Positions 42,096-51,001 are shown, counted from the stretch's first letter. The stretch: DNA of 64,000 nucleotides from Kingella pumchi (GCF_022288825.1 NZ_JAKOOW010000001.1:73269-137268); one strand, 5' to 3'. The notes: generated by a model from the sequence alone, not told the origin. Numbers and translations are program-made.

Positions 42096-42575
42096 ATGGA
42101 TCTGATTTTATGGCGCCACGCCGAAGCCGAGCCGGAAAACGGCGGCGGCGATCTGGCACGCGAACTCACCGCCAAAGGCCGACGGCAGGCGCAAAAAAGC
42201 GCGGCGGCGCTGGCGGCAAAACTGCCCGCGGGCTATCTGCTGTGGGCGTCGCAGGCCGAGCGCAGCCGGCAAACCGCCGCCGCATTGCGCGAGCCGGACA
42301 GCATCCTGCCCGCGCTCAATCCCGATGCCGACCCGCGCCTGCTGCCGCGTCTGCTGCAGCAGGCCGAAGCGCAGGGCGTGCCGGCGCTGGTCATCGTCGG
42401 TCACCAGCCGTGGATCGGCAGCCTGTGCGCCTTTTTGCTCAACCAAAACTGGCTGGGCAACAGCTATTGGTCGGTTAAAAAATCCGCTTTCTGGTGGTTT
42501 GAATGCCGCGGCGGCATTGGCAGCGACGGCGCCGCCGTGCGGCTGCGGCTGATGCTCGCGCCCGCCGATTTGTAG
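42096..42575 (+). CDS. sixA: phosphohistidine phosphatase SixA
   Basis: A 159-residue histidine phosphatase. The N-terminal motif LILWRHAEAE (about 3-12) holds the catalytic His of the RHG/RHA branch, and VIVGHQPWIGSLCAFLL the second His. The C-terminal TFSVKKSAFWWF region is typical of SixA, which removes phosphate from His-phosphotransfer domains such as ArcB and from PTS proteins. A strong GGAAAGGA ribosome-binding site is present. It follows tadA by 28 bp, so it is probably co-transcribed. Confidence 0.87.
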   Translation: MDLILWRHAEAEPENGGGDLARELTAKGRRQAQKSAAALAAKLPAGYLLWASQAERSRQTAAALREPDSILPALNPDADPRLLPRLLQQAEAQGVPALVIVGHQPWIGSLCAFLLNQNWLGNSYWSVKKSAFWWFECRGGIGSDGAAVRLRLMLAPADL

Positions 42576-42628
42576 CCGGCCATACAAACTTTAACGCAGC
42601 CGCGCCGCGGCCGGCAGCCGATTGCCGT

Positions 42629-42634
42629 TATAAT
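42629..42634 (+). promoter_or_regulatory. -10 element upstream of rpoH
   Basis: TATAAT followed by CGCCCG, 92 bases before the rpoH ATG. No matching -35 was recognised. The leader could contain thermosensing structure, but I cannot fold it reliably. Confidence 0.45.
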
Positions 42635-42726
42635 CGCCCGCTTGCGGCAACACCCTGCCGCGACGGCATTTTTCAGGCTGCCCGCGCAGCCGCGGAAAAC
42701 AGGCCGTCCCACACAAGGAAACCAGC

Positions 42727-43602
42727 ATGAGCGAACCCATCAACCTGCCCGTCCCCAGCGGCCACGGCAGTCTGGATCAGTACATCCACACCGTAAACAG
42801 CATCCCGATGCTCAGCCCCGAAGAAGAAACCGCGCTGGCCGAGCGCCAGCAAAACGGCGATTTGGAAGCGGCGAAAAAACTGATTCTCTCGCATCTGCGC
42901 GTGGTGGTTTCCATCGCCCGCGGCTACGACGGCTACGGCCTCAACCAGGCCGACCTGATCCAAGAAGGCAATATCGGCCTGATGAAAGCGGTCAAACGCT
43001 TCGAGCCCTCGCGCGGCGCGCGGCTGTTTTCCTTTGCCGTGCATTGGATTAAGGCCGAAATCCACGAATTTATCCTGCGCAACTGGCGCTTGGTGCGGGT
43101 GGCCACCACCAAGCCGCAGCGCAAGCTGTTTTTCAACCTGCGCAGCATGCGCAAAAGCCTGGCCGCGCTCTCGCCCAAAGAAGCGCAGGAAATCGCCGAC
43201 GATTTGGGGGTGAAACTCTCCGAAGTGCTGGAAATGGAACAGCGCATGACCGGCCGCGACATCGCCCTTTTGCCCGACAACAGCGACGACGACGACGACA
43301 ACGCTTTCGCCCCCATCGACTGGCTCTCCGACAACGACAGCACGCCCGACAACCAGCTGGCCAAGCAGGCGCACTACGCGCTGCAGACCGAAGGCCTGCA
43401 AAATGCCTTAAGCCGCCTGGACGACCGCAGCCGGCGCATCGTCGAAACCCGCTGGCTGCAGGACGACGGCGGCCTGACCCTGCACCAGCTTGCCGACGAA
43501 TACGGCGTTTCCGCCGAACGCATCCGCCAAATCGAAGCCAAAGCCATCCAAAAGCTGCGCGGCTTTCTGGCCGACAGCGAAGACGACTACCGGCAGGAAT
43601 AA
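42727..43602 (+). CDS. rpoH: heat-shock sigma factor RpoH (sigma-32)
   Basis: Directs RNA polymerase to heat-shock promoters. The 291-residue protein has sigma region 2 (DLIQEGNIGLMKAVKRFEPSRGARLFSFAVHWIKAEIHEFIL, about 78-118), the RpoH box QRKLFFNLRSM (about 131-141), and region 4 (LHQLADEYGVSAERIRQIEAKAIQKLR, about 250-276). A stretch of acidic residues, NSDDDDDNAF, lies between regions 2 and 4. The ribosome-binding site AAGGAAACC lies 7 bases before the ATG. Confidence 0.97.
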   Translation: MSEPINLPVPSGHGSLDQYIHTVNSIPMLSPEEETALAERQQNGDLEAAKKLILSHLRVVVSIARGYDGYGLNQADLIQEGNIGLMKAVKRFEPSRGARLFSFAVHWIKAEIHEFILRNWRLVRVATTKPQRKLFFNLRSMRKSLAALSPKEAQEIADDLGVKLSEVLEMEQRMTGRDIALLPDNSDDDDDNAFAPIDWLSDNDSTPDNQLAKQAHYALQTEGLQNALSRLDDRSRRIVETRWLQDDGGLTLHQLADEYGVSAERIRQIEAKAIQKLRGFLADSEDDYRQE

Positions 43603-43733
43603 ATCCTGCCGCCCTGCCCTGCCACCATCTTTTTCAGGCTGCCCCAATCCGAAGGCAGCCTGAAAACTTTGCGCCCTCCAGCCTAAGTCTCCCCCGACAT
43701 CATTGCCGCCGGCAGCCAACCGCCGCGCAAAGC

Positions 43734-43778
43734 AAAAAGCAGCCTGAAAACCGGATTTGCGGTTTTCAGGCTGCTTTT
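43734..43778. terminator. bidirectional DUS-pair terminator
   Basis: AAAAAGCAGCCTGAAAACC / GGTTTTCAGGCTGCTTTT stem between the convergent rpoH and membrane protein genes. Confidence 0.65.
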
Positions 43779-43791
43779 GTATGGCAGTGCT

Positions 43792-44490
43792 TCAGAACAA
43801 TGTCAGCAGCAGGCGGCTGAGCCAGCCGAGCATGCGGTCTTGGAAATAAACCGTGCTCGCAAGCAGGGCGATCACAAACTGCAGCGAGTCCATTTCATCG
43901 CCGCGCCGCTGCCGCAGGCGGTTGTGCAGGTAAAAAAACACCATCAGGAAAATCTGCCAATAGAGCCATTTGGCAGGCTCCAGCCAGTAGGCCGCGGCGG
44001 CGCGCGCCAGCACCACCGGCATCATTTTTTCCAAACCGCTGCCGGAGAGCACCAGCCATTGCGCCAGCACCACCAGCGCGATTGCCAGATGCATGACCAG
44101 CAAGCTGAAGGCATACAGCGGCAGCAGGGTGCCGCTGCGCCGGCCGGCCAGCCCGCCGCCGCGCACTTTTTCCACGCCGCCGAGCCAGAAAAACAGGCTG
44201 CCGGCAAACAGATAGCCGTGCATGAGATACAGCGTGGACGGATGCACCAACCGCTGCAGCGCGGGCGCCAGCCACACCGGCCACGAATAATGCCCCTGAT
44301 GCTTGAGATACAGGTTTTCCATAATCTGCGCCACATCGGGCAGCAGCAGCGCCGAGAGCAGCGCCGCCGCCAACCACAGCAGCAGCGACACCAGCAGCCA
44401 GCCGATGCGCCGGTAGCGCAGCGCCTGCCAGGCGAACACCAGCGCGGTCAGCAGCACCGCCGCCAGATTGGGACTGGTCAGCGCTTCCAT
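43792..44490 (-). CDS. polytopic membrane protein, unknown function
   Basis: A 232-residue inner-membrane protein with about five to six segments (for example about 10-25, 30-50, 90-110, 125-150 and 170-190). Its loops are rich in Tyr, His and Leu, and the C-terminus STVYFQDRMLGWLSRLLLTLF is hydrophobic. I recognise no family. Start: the ATG at 44490 (MEALTSP) has GGAG 9 bases before it; a GTG at 44544 is in frame but has no ribosome-binding site. It lies upstream of the DUS terminator shared with rpoH and downstream of dapF on the same strand. Confidence 0.68.
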   Translation of the reverse strand: MEALTSPNLAAVLLTALVFAWQALRYRRIGWLLVSLLLWLAAALLSALLLPDVAQIMENLYLKHQGHYSWPVWLAPALQRLVHPSTLYLMHGYLFAGSLFFWLGGVEKVRGGGLAGRRSGTLLPLYAFSLLVMHLAIALVVLAQWLVLSGSGLEKMMPVVLARAAAAYWLEPAKWLYWQIFLMVFFYLHNRLRQRRGDEMDSLQFVIALLASTVYFQDRMLGWLSRLLLTLF

Positions 44491-44558
44491 CGGTTCGGGC
44501 TCCGTTGCGGATTCATGGGGTTTCCTTAATCGTTGTTGCCGCACGGCGGCATAAAGAA

Positions 44559-44601
44559 GGCAGCCTGAAAGCCGTTTTGGCGCGTTTCAGGCTGCTTTGG
44601 G
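44559..44601 (-). terminator. DUS-pair hairpin after dapF
   Basis: GCAGCCTGAAA and TTTCAGGCTGC form the stem, 4-46 bases past the dapF stop. The loop is long, so efficiency is uncertain. Confidence 0.45.
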
Positions 44602-44604
44602 CGT

Positions 44605-45459
44605 TCAATAAACCAGTTCGCCGGCAAAGACTTCGACGGCGGGGCCGCTCATCATCAGGTCTTGGCCGCTTTGCCAGTTGATCGACAGCGTGCCGCCGGG
44701 CAGTTCCACCGCCACGTCTTCGCCCGCCGCCAGCAGGCCGAGCCGCACGCCGGCGGCCACCGCCGCGCAGGCGCCGGTGCCGCAGGCCTGGGTTTCGCCG
44801 ACGCCGCGCTCAAACACGCGCAGGCGGATGTGCCGCGGATCGACAATCTGCATAAAGCCGGCGTTTACCCGCTGCGGAAAACGCGGGTGCGACTGCAGCG
44901 CCGCGCCCCATTCGGCCACCGGCGCGGCGGCGACATCGTCCACCAGCATCACCGCGTGCGGATTGCCCATGCCGACCATCGCCACTTCGGCGCGGATGCC
45001 GGCGGCGGCCACCGCATAGCGCAGCGCTTCGTCGTCTTCCCCCGCTTCCAGCGCAAAGGGCACTTCGGCGGCGGCAAAACGCGGCTGCCCCATATTGACG
45101 CGCACGGTGCCGTCATCGTTCAGGCGCGGGCGGATAATGCCTTTGACGGTTTCGACGACGATTTCGCTTTTATCGCTCAAGCCGCTGTCGGCCACAAAGC
45201 GGGCGAAGCAGCGGGCGCCGTTGCCGCATTGTTCGACTTCGCTGCCGTCGGCATTGAAAATGCGGTAGCGGAAATCGACGTCTGCGCGGCCGCTTTTTTC
45301 CACCAGCAGCAGCTGGTCGAAGCCGACGCCGGTGTGGCGCTCGGCCCAGGCGGCCAGCGGCGCTTCTTCCGGCACAAAACGCTGGCTGATGCCGTCCACC
45401 ACCATAAAATCGTTGCCCAAACCGTGCATTTTGGTAAATCGCAAACGCCGTTGTTCCAT
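44605..45459 (-). CDS. dapF: diaminopimelate epimerase
   Basis: Converts LL- to meso-diaminopimelate for lysine and peptidoglycan. The 284-residue protein has both catalytic cysteines: VEQCGNGARCFARF (about 81-94) and QACGTGACAAVAAG (about 222-235). FTKMHGLGNDFMVVDG is the usual opening. Start at the ATG at 45459 (MEQRRLRFTKMHGLGND); a frame extension to 45507 precedes it, but a TATAAT at 45493-45488 lies inside that extension. It supplies the substrate used by MurE in this window. Confidence 0.96.
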   Translation of the reverse strand: MEQRRLRFTKMHGLGNDFMVVDGISQRFVPEEAPLAAWAERHTGVGFDQLLLVEKSGRADVDFRYRIFNADGSEVEQCGNGARCFARFVADSGLSDKSEIVVETVKGIIRPRLNDDGTVRVNMGQPRFAAAEVPFALEAGEDDEALRYAVAAAGIRAEVAMVGMGNPHAVMLVDDVAAAPVAEWGAALQSHPRFPQRVNAGFMQIVDPRHIRLRVFERGVGETQACGTGACAAVAAGVRLGLLAAGEDVAVELPGGTLSINWQSGQDLMMSGPAVEVFAGELVY

Positions 45460-45487
45460 CGCTGCCCCGCAGTCGCAAAAAGGCGGC

Positions 45488-45493
45488 ATTATA
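45488..45493 (-). promoter_or_regulatory. -10 element upstream of dapF
   Basis: TATAAT on the minus strand, 29 bases before the dapF ATG. It supports the downstream start choice. Confidence 0.5.
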
Positions 45494-45505
45494 GCGGCAA
45501 ACGGC

Positions 45506-45542
45506 AAAAAAGCAGCCTGAAAAACTTTTCAGGCTGCTTTTT
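45506..45542. terminator. DUS-pair terminator between the symporter gene and dapF
   Basis: AAAAAGCAGCCTGAAAA / TTTTCAGGCTGCTTTTT, a 17-bp stem with a short loop and T-run. Confidence 0.7.
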
Positions 45543-45552
45543 GGGCAAGGGT

Positions 45553-47052
45553 TTACCAAATATCGGTTTTGATTTTGCGCTTGAGCACCGGATGCTCGGA
45601 CAATTTGAACTCCGGCTCTTTGCCCAGCTTCACTTTGACGGTGTAGTCCTTCAGCAGCAGGCGCACCCACTTGGCCAGCAGGGTGATGGCAACCAGGTTG
45701 ATCAGCGCCATCACGCCCATGGTCAGATCGCCCATGTCCCACACAATCTGCGCATGGCTGACCGAGCCGAAATACACAAAACCGAGCACCGCCAGCCGAA
45801 ACAGGTTCAATACCGTTTTATTGTTGTTTAAAAACTGGATATTGGATTCGGCATAGGCGTAGTTGCCGATAATCGACGAAAAAGCAAACATAAACAGCAC
45901 CACCGCCAAAAAGTGCTGCCCCCACGCGCCGACATGGCTCTCCAGCGCCGCCTGGGTCAGCTGGATGCCGTCCAGCCCTTCCTTGGCGGGCAGCTGCGCC
46001 AGCAGCACGATAAAGGCGGTGCACGAGCAGACGATAATGGTATCGACAAACACACCAAGCATCTGGATCATGCCCTGCGACACCGGATGTTTGACATCGG
46101 CCGCCGCCGCCGCGTTCGGTGCCGAACCCTGGCCGGCTTCGTTGGAATACAGGCCGCGCTTGATGCCCAGCATCATGGACTGCGACACCAAACTGCCCAG
46201 CAGCCCGCCGCCGGCCGCCTTGAAGGTAAAGGCGTCGCGGAAAATCAGCGCGAACATCTCGGGAATACGCTCGGCATGAACCGCCATCACATACAGCGCC
46301 ATCAAGAGATAGAGTACCGCCATCAGCGGCACGAAACTTTCCGACACCTTGGCCACGCGGCGGATGCCGCCGAAAATAATCGGCGCCGCCATCAGCACCA
46401 GGCCGGCAGCCAGAAACTGCTGATACTGCGCCCATTGCGCTTCGGACGTGCCCTTGTCCGCCGTCCAGCCGGCAGCCGACTGCACCGCCAGCACAATAGT
46501 ATTGGCCTGAATCGCGTTGTAAACCAGCCCGAAGCAGACAATCAGGCACAGCGCAAACAGCACGCCCAGCCACTTCTGCCCCAAGCCCTTGCCGATGTAA
46601 TAGGCCGGGCCGCCGCGAAACTGGCCGGTTTTCTCGTCGCGCACCTTAAACAGCTGCGCCAGCGTCGATTCGGCAAAGGCCGAACTCATGCCGATTAAGG
46701 CCGTCAGCCACATCCAAAACACCGCACCCGGGCCGCCGCTGCCGATGGCAATCGCCACGCCGGCGATATTGCCGGTACCCACGCGGCTGGCCAGACCGGT
46801 TACAAAAGCCTGAAACGCGGTAATGCCCTGCTCGCCGCCGTCATGGCTGCGGCGGCTGCCGGTCATCTCGCGGATGCTGCGGCCAAGCAGGCGGAACTGC
46901 ACAAAACCGGTGCTCAGGGTGAAAAACACCCCCACCCCGATTAAGACCCACACCAGCCACTCCCACAGCGAATCGCTCCGCGTCTTCACGCCGCAATGCA
47001 GGACGGACATCCAATCGACCTGCTTCAAACACTCTATCTTTGTGTCGTACAT
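45553..47052 (-). CDS. alanine/glycine:cation symporter (AGCS family)
   Basis: Imports alanine or glycine with sodium. The 499-residue protein has about eleven membrane segments. It shows the AGCS hallmarks GITAFQAFVTGLASRVGTGNIAGVAIAIGSGGPGAVFWMW (about 78-118) and GIKRGLYSNEAGQGSAPNAAAAA (about 300-322). Start at the ATG at 47052 (MYDTKIE) because GGGAGAG lies just upstream; the open frame to 47238 runs into repeat DNA. The N-terminus has a short cysteine-containing leader (CLKQVDWMSVLHCG) before the first membrane segment. Monocistronic. Confidence 0.92.
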   Translation of the reverse strand: MYDTKIECLKQVDWMSVLHCGVKTRSDSLWEWLVWVLIGVGVFFTLSTGFVQFRLLGRSIREMTGSRRSHDGGEQGITAFQAFVTGLASRVGTGNIAGVAIAIGSGGPGAVFWMWLTALIGMSSAFAESTLAQLFKVRDEKTGQFRGGPAYYIGKGLGQKWLGVLFALCLIVCFGLVYNAIQANTIVLAVQSAAGWTADKGTSEAQWAQYQQFLAAGLVLMAAPIIFGGIRRVAKVSESFVPLMAVLYLLMALYVMAVHAERIPEMFALIFRDAFTFKAAGGGLLGSLVSQSMMLGIKRGLYSNEAGQGSAPNAAAAADVKHPVSQGMIQMLGVFVDTIIVCSCTAFIVLLAQLPAKEGLDGIQLTQAALESHVGAWGQHFLAVVLFMFAFSSIIGNYAYAESNIQFLNNNKTVLNLFRLAVLGFVYFGSVSHAQIVWDMGDLTMGVMALINLVAITLLAKWVRLLLKDYTVKVKLGKEPEFKLSEHPVLKRKIKTDIW

Positions 47053-47584
47053 AAACTCTCCCGTTAAAAACGATGCGACTTGGGAAGCCTTTCCCAAGCA
47101 GGCGCGCCGCATTGTAGCCGAGCTTGGCGGCAGCCTGAAAGTTTTACAGCGGCCGGATAACGGGCAAACCACCCAATGCCGGCAGTTTTTCCGCTGCCCG
47201 AACACCGGTGATTTTTTCACCGTCCGTAGGGTGCGCACCGCGCACCATTACCACACCGGCTGGTATTTCGGGGTGCGGGGCGCATCCTGCGCATCGCGCT
47301 TCAAAACACCGCCAAACTTTCAGGCTGCCTTGCGACGCACGGCGTAAACCGAACGCCGTTTACCGCATCATTCGGTATTTCGGTGCGCAGTGCGCACCCT
47401 ACGCATCATTGAAACCAAGCGTTTTTCAGGCTGCTGTCCGGCCACTGCCGCAAGCGCCTGTAGGGTGCGCACCGCGCACCGTCTGCCACGCTGGCCGGTG
47501 TTTTGGTGCGCGATGCGCACCTACGCAGCATCGGTCAAACTGCGCCGAAAAAAACTTTCAGGCTGCCCGGTGGCAGCCTGAAAA
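47053..47584. other. 532-bp repeat-rich intergenic region
   Basis: Lies between the divergently arranged symporter upstream region and the tyrA stop. It holds DUS (near 47133, 47327, 47425, 47558 and 47573) and several palindromic GTAGGGTGCGCACC elements. Predicted peptides here are repeat-derived. No gene is supported. Confidence 0.65.
47226..47525. repeat. array of GTAGGGTGCGCACC palindromic elements
   Basis: Full copies at 47226-47247 and 47460-47480 in one orientation, and at 47382-47403 and 47505-47525 inverted; a degenerate copy lies near 47270-47290. Core GGTGCGCxxTGCGCACC is itself a dyad. The same family occurs at 41081-41198. Confidence 0.8.
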
Positions 47585-48460
47585 CTATTCTTCCTCTTCC
47601 CAGCGGCGGCGGGCGGCGGCGGCGGCGGCGAAACGGCGGTAGAGCGCGTCGCCGTCAGACGCTGCCAGCGCCTGCCGCAGCGCCGCGAGTTCCTGCTGCT
47701 GGCTGTCGATCAGCGCCAGCAGCGGTTCGCGGTTTTCCAGCGCGATGTCCGCCCACATCTGCGGATGGCTGGCGGCGATGCGGGTGAAGTCGCGAAAGCC
47801 GCTGCCGGCAAAGCGGAAATACTCGGCGCAGCGCGGATCGCCCAGCAGCTGCTGCACATAGGAAAACGCCAGCAGGTGCGGCAGGTGCGACACGGCGGCA
47901 AACACCGCATCGTGGCCGGCGGCGTCCATGCGGTGGGTTTCGGCGCCGACCGCCTGCCACAGCGCTTCCACCGTTTTCAGGCTGCTTTCGTCCTGCGTTT
48001 CGTGCGGGCAGATCACCAGTTTTTTGCCTTTAAACAGCCCGAAACGCGCGGCGGCGGCACCGCTGCGGTCGGAACCGGCAATCGGGTGCGCCGCCACGCA
48101 GCGCGGCAGATGCGCGGGCAGATGGCGGCGGAAAGCCGCGAGCGCCGAGCGCTTGGTGCTGCCGACGTCGCTGACAACCGTATGCGCATCCAACAACGGC
48201 GCCAGCTCGCGGCAGATCGCCGGCAGCGTGGCCACCGGCGTGGCCACCAGCACCAGATCGGCACCGCGCACCGCCGCCGCTTCGATACGCGCAAACGCGC
48301 GGTCGATCACCTGCCGCTCCAGCGCCCGCGCCAGATTGTCGGCATGGATGTCGATGCCGACCACGGTCCGCACCCGCTGCTGCCGCTTCAAATCGAGCAC
48401 CAGCGAGCCGCCGATCAGACCGACGCCGATCAGGGTGATTTGGGATAGGGAAAAAGACAT
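47585..48460 (-). CDS. tyrA: prephenate dehydrogenase
   Basis: Oxidatively decarboxylates prephenate to 4-hydroxyphenylpyruvate in tyrosine synthesis. The 291-residue protein has an NAD-binding Rossmann start SQITLIGVGLIGGSLVLDLKR (about 6-26) and VSDVGSTKRSAL. The active-site region is VAAHPIAGSDRSGAAAARFGLFKGK (His-Pro-Ile), then AVSHLPHLLAFSY. No fused chorismate mutase or ACT domain. I prefer the ATG at 48460 (MSFSLSQ); an in-frame TTG at 48478 is the alternative. The C-terminal Ala/Arg-rich tail ending WEEEE is unusual. Confidence 0.93.
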   Translation of the reverse strand: MSFSLSQITLIGVGLIGGSLVLDLKRQQRVRTVVGIDIHADNLARALERQVIDRAFARIEAAAVRGADLVLVATPVATLPAICRELAPLLDAHTVVSDVGSTKRSALAAFRRHLPAHLPRCVAAHPIAGSDRSGAAAARFGLFKGKKLVICPHETQDESSLKTVEALWQAVGAETHRMDAAGHDAVFAAVSHLPHLLAFSYVQQLLGDPRCAEYFRFAGSGFRDFTRIAASHPQMWADIALENREPLLALIDSQQQELAALRQALAASDGDALYRRFAAAAAARRRWEEEE

Positions 48461-48601
48461 GGCGGTTTGCGCTTTCAAATTCAGGCAGCCTGAAAAGGCC
48501 GCGGCGGAAGGTTTCAGGCTGCTTTTTTCATTCCGTTTAATCCTGCGCCGCCTAGGCAGCCTGAAAGGAGAAAACGGCTTTTCAGGCTGCCTGAAAACTG
48601 C

Positions 48602-48979
48602 TTAAGCCTGTTCCAAAACCATGCGAATGCCTTTGGCGGCCAGGTTGTCCAGGCATTCGCGCAGGTAGGCGGCGTTGTGTTCGGGGTACAGCGGGCAGGC
48701 GTCGGCGGCGGGAGCGAGCTTGTCGTGCGGCGGCAGTTTTTGGCCGCGGTAGGCGGGGTCGTTCCATACTTCGGCGGGACGGTAGCCGCGTGCGCGCATT
48801 TCGGCCATCACCAGCAGGTGGTAGCGGTAAAGCAGGTGCGGCGGATGGCGGAAAACGTAATCAACGGTGGCATGCGGCCTGCCCCAGCCGGCGCCGCGCA
48901 GGGCGGCACATTCGCGGTGCTGGCCGAGTAGCTGGGCGCGCGGCAGGTGGGGAATCAGGGTTTGGTGCCAGAGTCTCAT
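48602..48979 (-). CDS. pyrimidine-dimer DNA glycosylase family protein
   Basis: A 125-residue protein of the Pyr_excise family, named after phage T4 endonuclease V. MRLWHQTLIPHLPRAQLLGQHRECAALRG (about 1-29) and HATVDYVFRHPPHLLYRYHLLVMAEM (about 36-61) are characteristic of the bacterial branch. T4 endonuclease V uses its N-terminal Thr amine; here residue 2 is Arg, so glycosylase activity on UV dimers is not assured. The gene stands between tyrA and the exonuclease gene, with DUS clusters on both sides. Confidence 0.8.
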   Translation of the reverse strand: MRLWHQTLIPHLPRAQLLGQHRECAALRGAGWGRPHATVDYVFRHPPHLLYRYHLLVMAEMRARGYRPAEVWNDPAYRGQKLPPHDKLAPAADACPLYPEHNAAYLRECLDNLAAKGIRMVLEQA

Positions 48980-48998
48980 GGTGCAGTTTCCGGTGCTT

Positions 48999-49101
48999 TC
49001 AGGCAGCCTGAAAGCGGTTTTGGGTGTTTTCAGGCTGCCGTTTCAGGCAGCCTGAAAGGTCAAAGCAGCCTGAAAGGGCAAAACGGCGGTTTCAGGCTGC
49101 C
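48999..49101. repeat. DUS cluster (Kingella-type dialect), representative
   Basis: Five DUS units in about 100 bp. The unit AGGCAGCCTGAA (complement TTCAGGCTGCCT) is the dispersed repeat of this genome and occurs in nearly every intergenic space of the window. Where it reads TTCAGGCAGCCTGAA or TTCAGGCTGCCTGAA, the 15-mer is almost palindromic and contains both the AGGCAGCCTGAA and the AGGCTGCCTGAA dialects. Confidence 0.95.
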
Positions 49102-49889
49102 TGCCAGCCGGCGAGAAACTCTGCCCAGTGCGGTTTTTCGGGGGCAAGGGTTTGCAGGTAGCTGCGCAGTTTTTCGGTTTCAAAGCGGTATTGGTCGGCG
49201 TCGGCGGCGCCGCTCATCAGGCGGAAGCGCTGGTAAACGAGATAGGTGTTGGCGGCGTCGGTTTCGCAGTAGTCGCGCACGGCTTGGATTTGGTTCTCTT
49301 GAACGGCCTGCCATACTTTGCTGCCGTCCATGCCCATTTTGCCGGGGAAGCCGCAGAGTTTGGCGATGTCGTCCAGCGGCACGGCGGCGCGGGGCTGGTA
49401 GAGCGCGAGCAGGTCCATCAGGTCGCAGTGGCGCTGGTGGTAGCGGCTGATGTAGTTGTTCCATTTGAAGTCGCGGCTGTCGGCAAAATCGCCTTCGCCC
49501 ATGTCCCAGTAGCGGGGGGCGGCGATGCCGTGAACCAGGGCGCGGTAGTGCAGCACGGGCAGATCGAAACCGCCGCCGTTCCAGCTCACCAGCTGCGGGG
49601 TGTATTTTTCCAGCAGCCTGAAAAATTCGGCCACCATTTCCGCTTCGCTGTCTTCGGGGCTGCCGAGCGTGCCGACGTGGATTTTGTCGCCCCAGCGCAG
49701 GCAGCAGGAAATGGCGGCGACGCGGTGCAGGTGGTGGGGCATAAAGTCGCCGCCGGTTTTGGCGCGGCGTTCGCGAAAGGCGTATTCGGCGACTTCGGCG
49801 TCGGTCAGGCTGTCGGGCAGGCCGTTGAGCAGGCGGATGCCGGCGGTGTCGGGCACGGTTTCGATGTCGAAGGCGAGGATGGGAATCAT
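49092..49889 (-). CDS. 3'-5' exonuclease, DNA polymerase B exonuclease-like
   Basis: A 265-residue DnaQ-like exonuclease of the PolB exo2 type. Acidic catalytic residues are visible: Asp and Glu in ILAFDIETVPD (about 4-14, Exo I), Asp in LVSWNGGGFDLPVLHYRAL (about 112-130, Exo II) and Asp in VRDYCETDAANTYLVYQRF (about 215-233, Exo III). No polymerase domain. The substrate is unknown; a repair role is likely. Start at the ATG at 49889 (MIPILAFD), since the motif must be N-terminal; the upstream extension is DUS-encoded. Confidence 0.88.
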   Translation of the reverse strand: MIPILAFDIETVPDTAGIRLLNGLPDSLTDAEVAEYAFRERRAKTGGDFMPHHLHRVAAISCCLRWGDKIHVGTLGSPEDSEAEMVAEFFRLLEKYTPQLVSWNGGGFDLPVLHYRALVHGIAAPRYWDMGEGDFADSRDFKWNNYISRYHQRHCDLMDLLALYQPRAAVPLDDIAKLCGFPGKMGMDGSKVWQAVQENQIQAVRDYCETDAANTYLVYQRFRLMSGAADADQYRFETEKLRSYLQTLAPEKPHWAEFLAGWQAA

Positions 49890-50133
49890 GGCAGGCAGCC
49901 TGAAAAGGGAAAGCGCGGATTGTGGCATGCGCGGGGGCGCTTTACAACGGGCGCCGCGCGGGCAGCGGCGCTTTTTTCAGGCTACCGGCGCCGGCAAAAG
50001 GTATCGGGCAGCCTGAAAGGGCGGCGCGCGGCTTTCAGGCTGCCTTTACGGGCTAATAGTCAAATTCGATTAGCAAAAGGGCATCCGATTGGGCATAATG
50101 CGCCGTTTTTTTATCACACGGAAAGCCATTACC

Positions 50134-50976
50134 ATGAAACGCTCTTTCTCCCTGCGCATCGCCATTCCTGCCGTGATGCTGGCGCTGGCCGCCTGCGGCG
50201 AAGCACCCGCGGCCAACGGCCAGCCGGCCGCCGTCGCCCAGAAAAACGGTACCGCGCCCGCCGAGGAATCGGCTGCCGCCAAAATCGGCGCGGGCGTACC
50301 GGCCGAAGTCGGCAACACCATCCGCGCCACGCTGGAAAAAAACTATGCCGACCAGAACCTGAAAATCGAAAGCGTTGCCACCACGCCGATTAAGGGCATT
50401 TACGAAGTGGTGATTCCGAGCGCCGCCGGCAAAACCGTGGCCTACACCGACGAAACCGGCGCCTATATGCTGGTGGGCGACCTGATCGAAACCAAAGCCG
50501 GCCGCAGCCTGACCGACGAGCGCAAGGAAGTGCTCAACGCCGTCGATTTCAACAGCCTGCCTTTCGACAAAGCCATCACCGAAGTGCGCGGCAACGGCAA
50601 GTTGAAAGTGGCGGTGTTCTCCGATCCGGACTGCCCGTTCTGCAAAAAACTGGAACACGAATTCCCGAAAATCAATAACATCACCATCTACAACTTTATG
50701 ATGCCGATTCCTTCGCTGCACCCCGATGCCGAACGCAAGGCGGTGCAGATTTGGTGCCAAAAAGACCGCACCGCCGCCTGGCTCAAATGGATGCGCGAAG
50801 GCAAACAGCCGGCACAGGTGGCCGACTGCCCGAATCCGGTAGCCGAAACCACCGCGCTGGGCGGCCGCTTCGGCTTCAACGGCACGCCGACGCTGGTCTT
50901 CCCCAACGGCAAAGTGCAAAGCGGCTACGCGCCGATGCCGCACCTGCAGGAAGCCATCGAAGCCAACCAGAAATAA
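50134..50976 (+). CDS. dsbC: lipoprotein disulfide isomerase DsbC
   Basis: Corrects wrong disulfides in periplasmic proteins. The 280-residue protein has a lipoprotein signal (VMLALAACG, Cys about 20), a DsbC dimerisation domain (about 60-120; GIYEVVIPSAAGKTVAYTDETGAYMLVGDLIE) and a thioredoxin fold with FSDPDCPFCKKLEHEF (CPFC, about 166-176) and the cis-Pro GTPTLVFPNG. Lipid-anchored DsbC is also seen in N. meningitidis. Start at the ATG at 50134; the frame extends to 50089 without signal-peptide logic. A strong terminator follows. Confidence 0.93.
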   Translation: MKRSFSLRIAIPAVMLALAACGEAPAANGQPAAVAQKNGTAPAEESAAAKIGAGVPAEVGNTIRATLEKNYADQNLKIESVATTPIKGIYEVVIPSAAGKTVAYTDETGAYMLVGDLIETKAGRSLTDERKEVLNAVDFNSLPFDKAITEVRGNGKLKVAVFSDPDCPFCKKLEHEFPKINNITIYNFMMPIPSLHPDAERKAVQIWCQKDRTAAWLKWMREGKQPAQVADCPNPVAETTALGGRFGFNGTPTLVFPNGKVQSGYAPMPHLQEAIEANQK

Positions 50977-51001
50977 GCAGCCTGAAAAACATTCCGGCAG
51001 T

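Noticed and set aside
48999..49101. Possible CRISPR array from regularly recurring 12-mers
   Set aside because: The repeats are DUS in both orientations with irregular spacing and no unique equal-length spacers; no cas gene is present.
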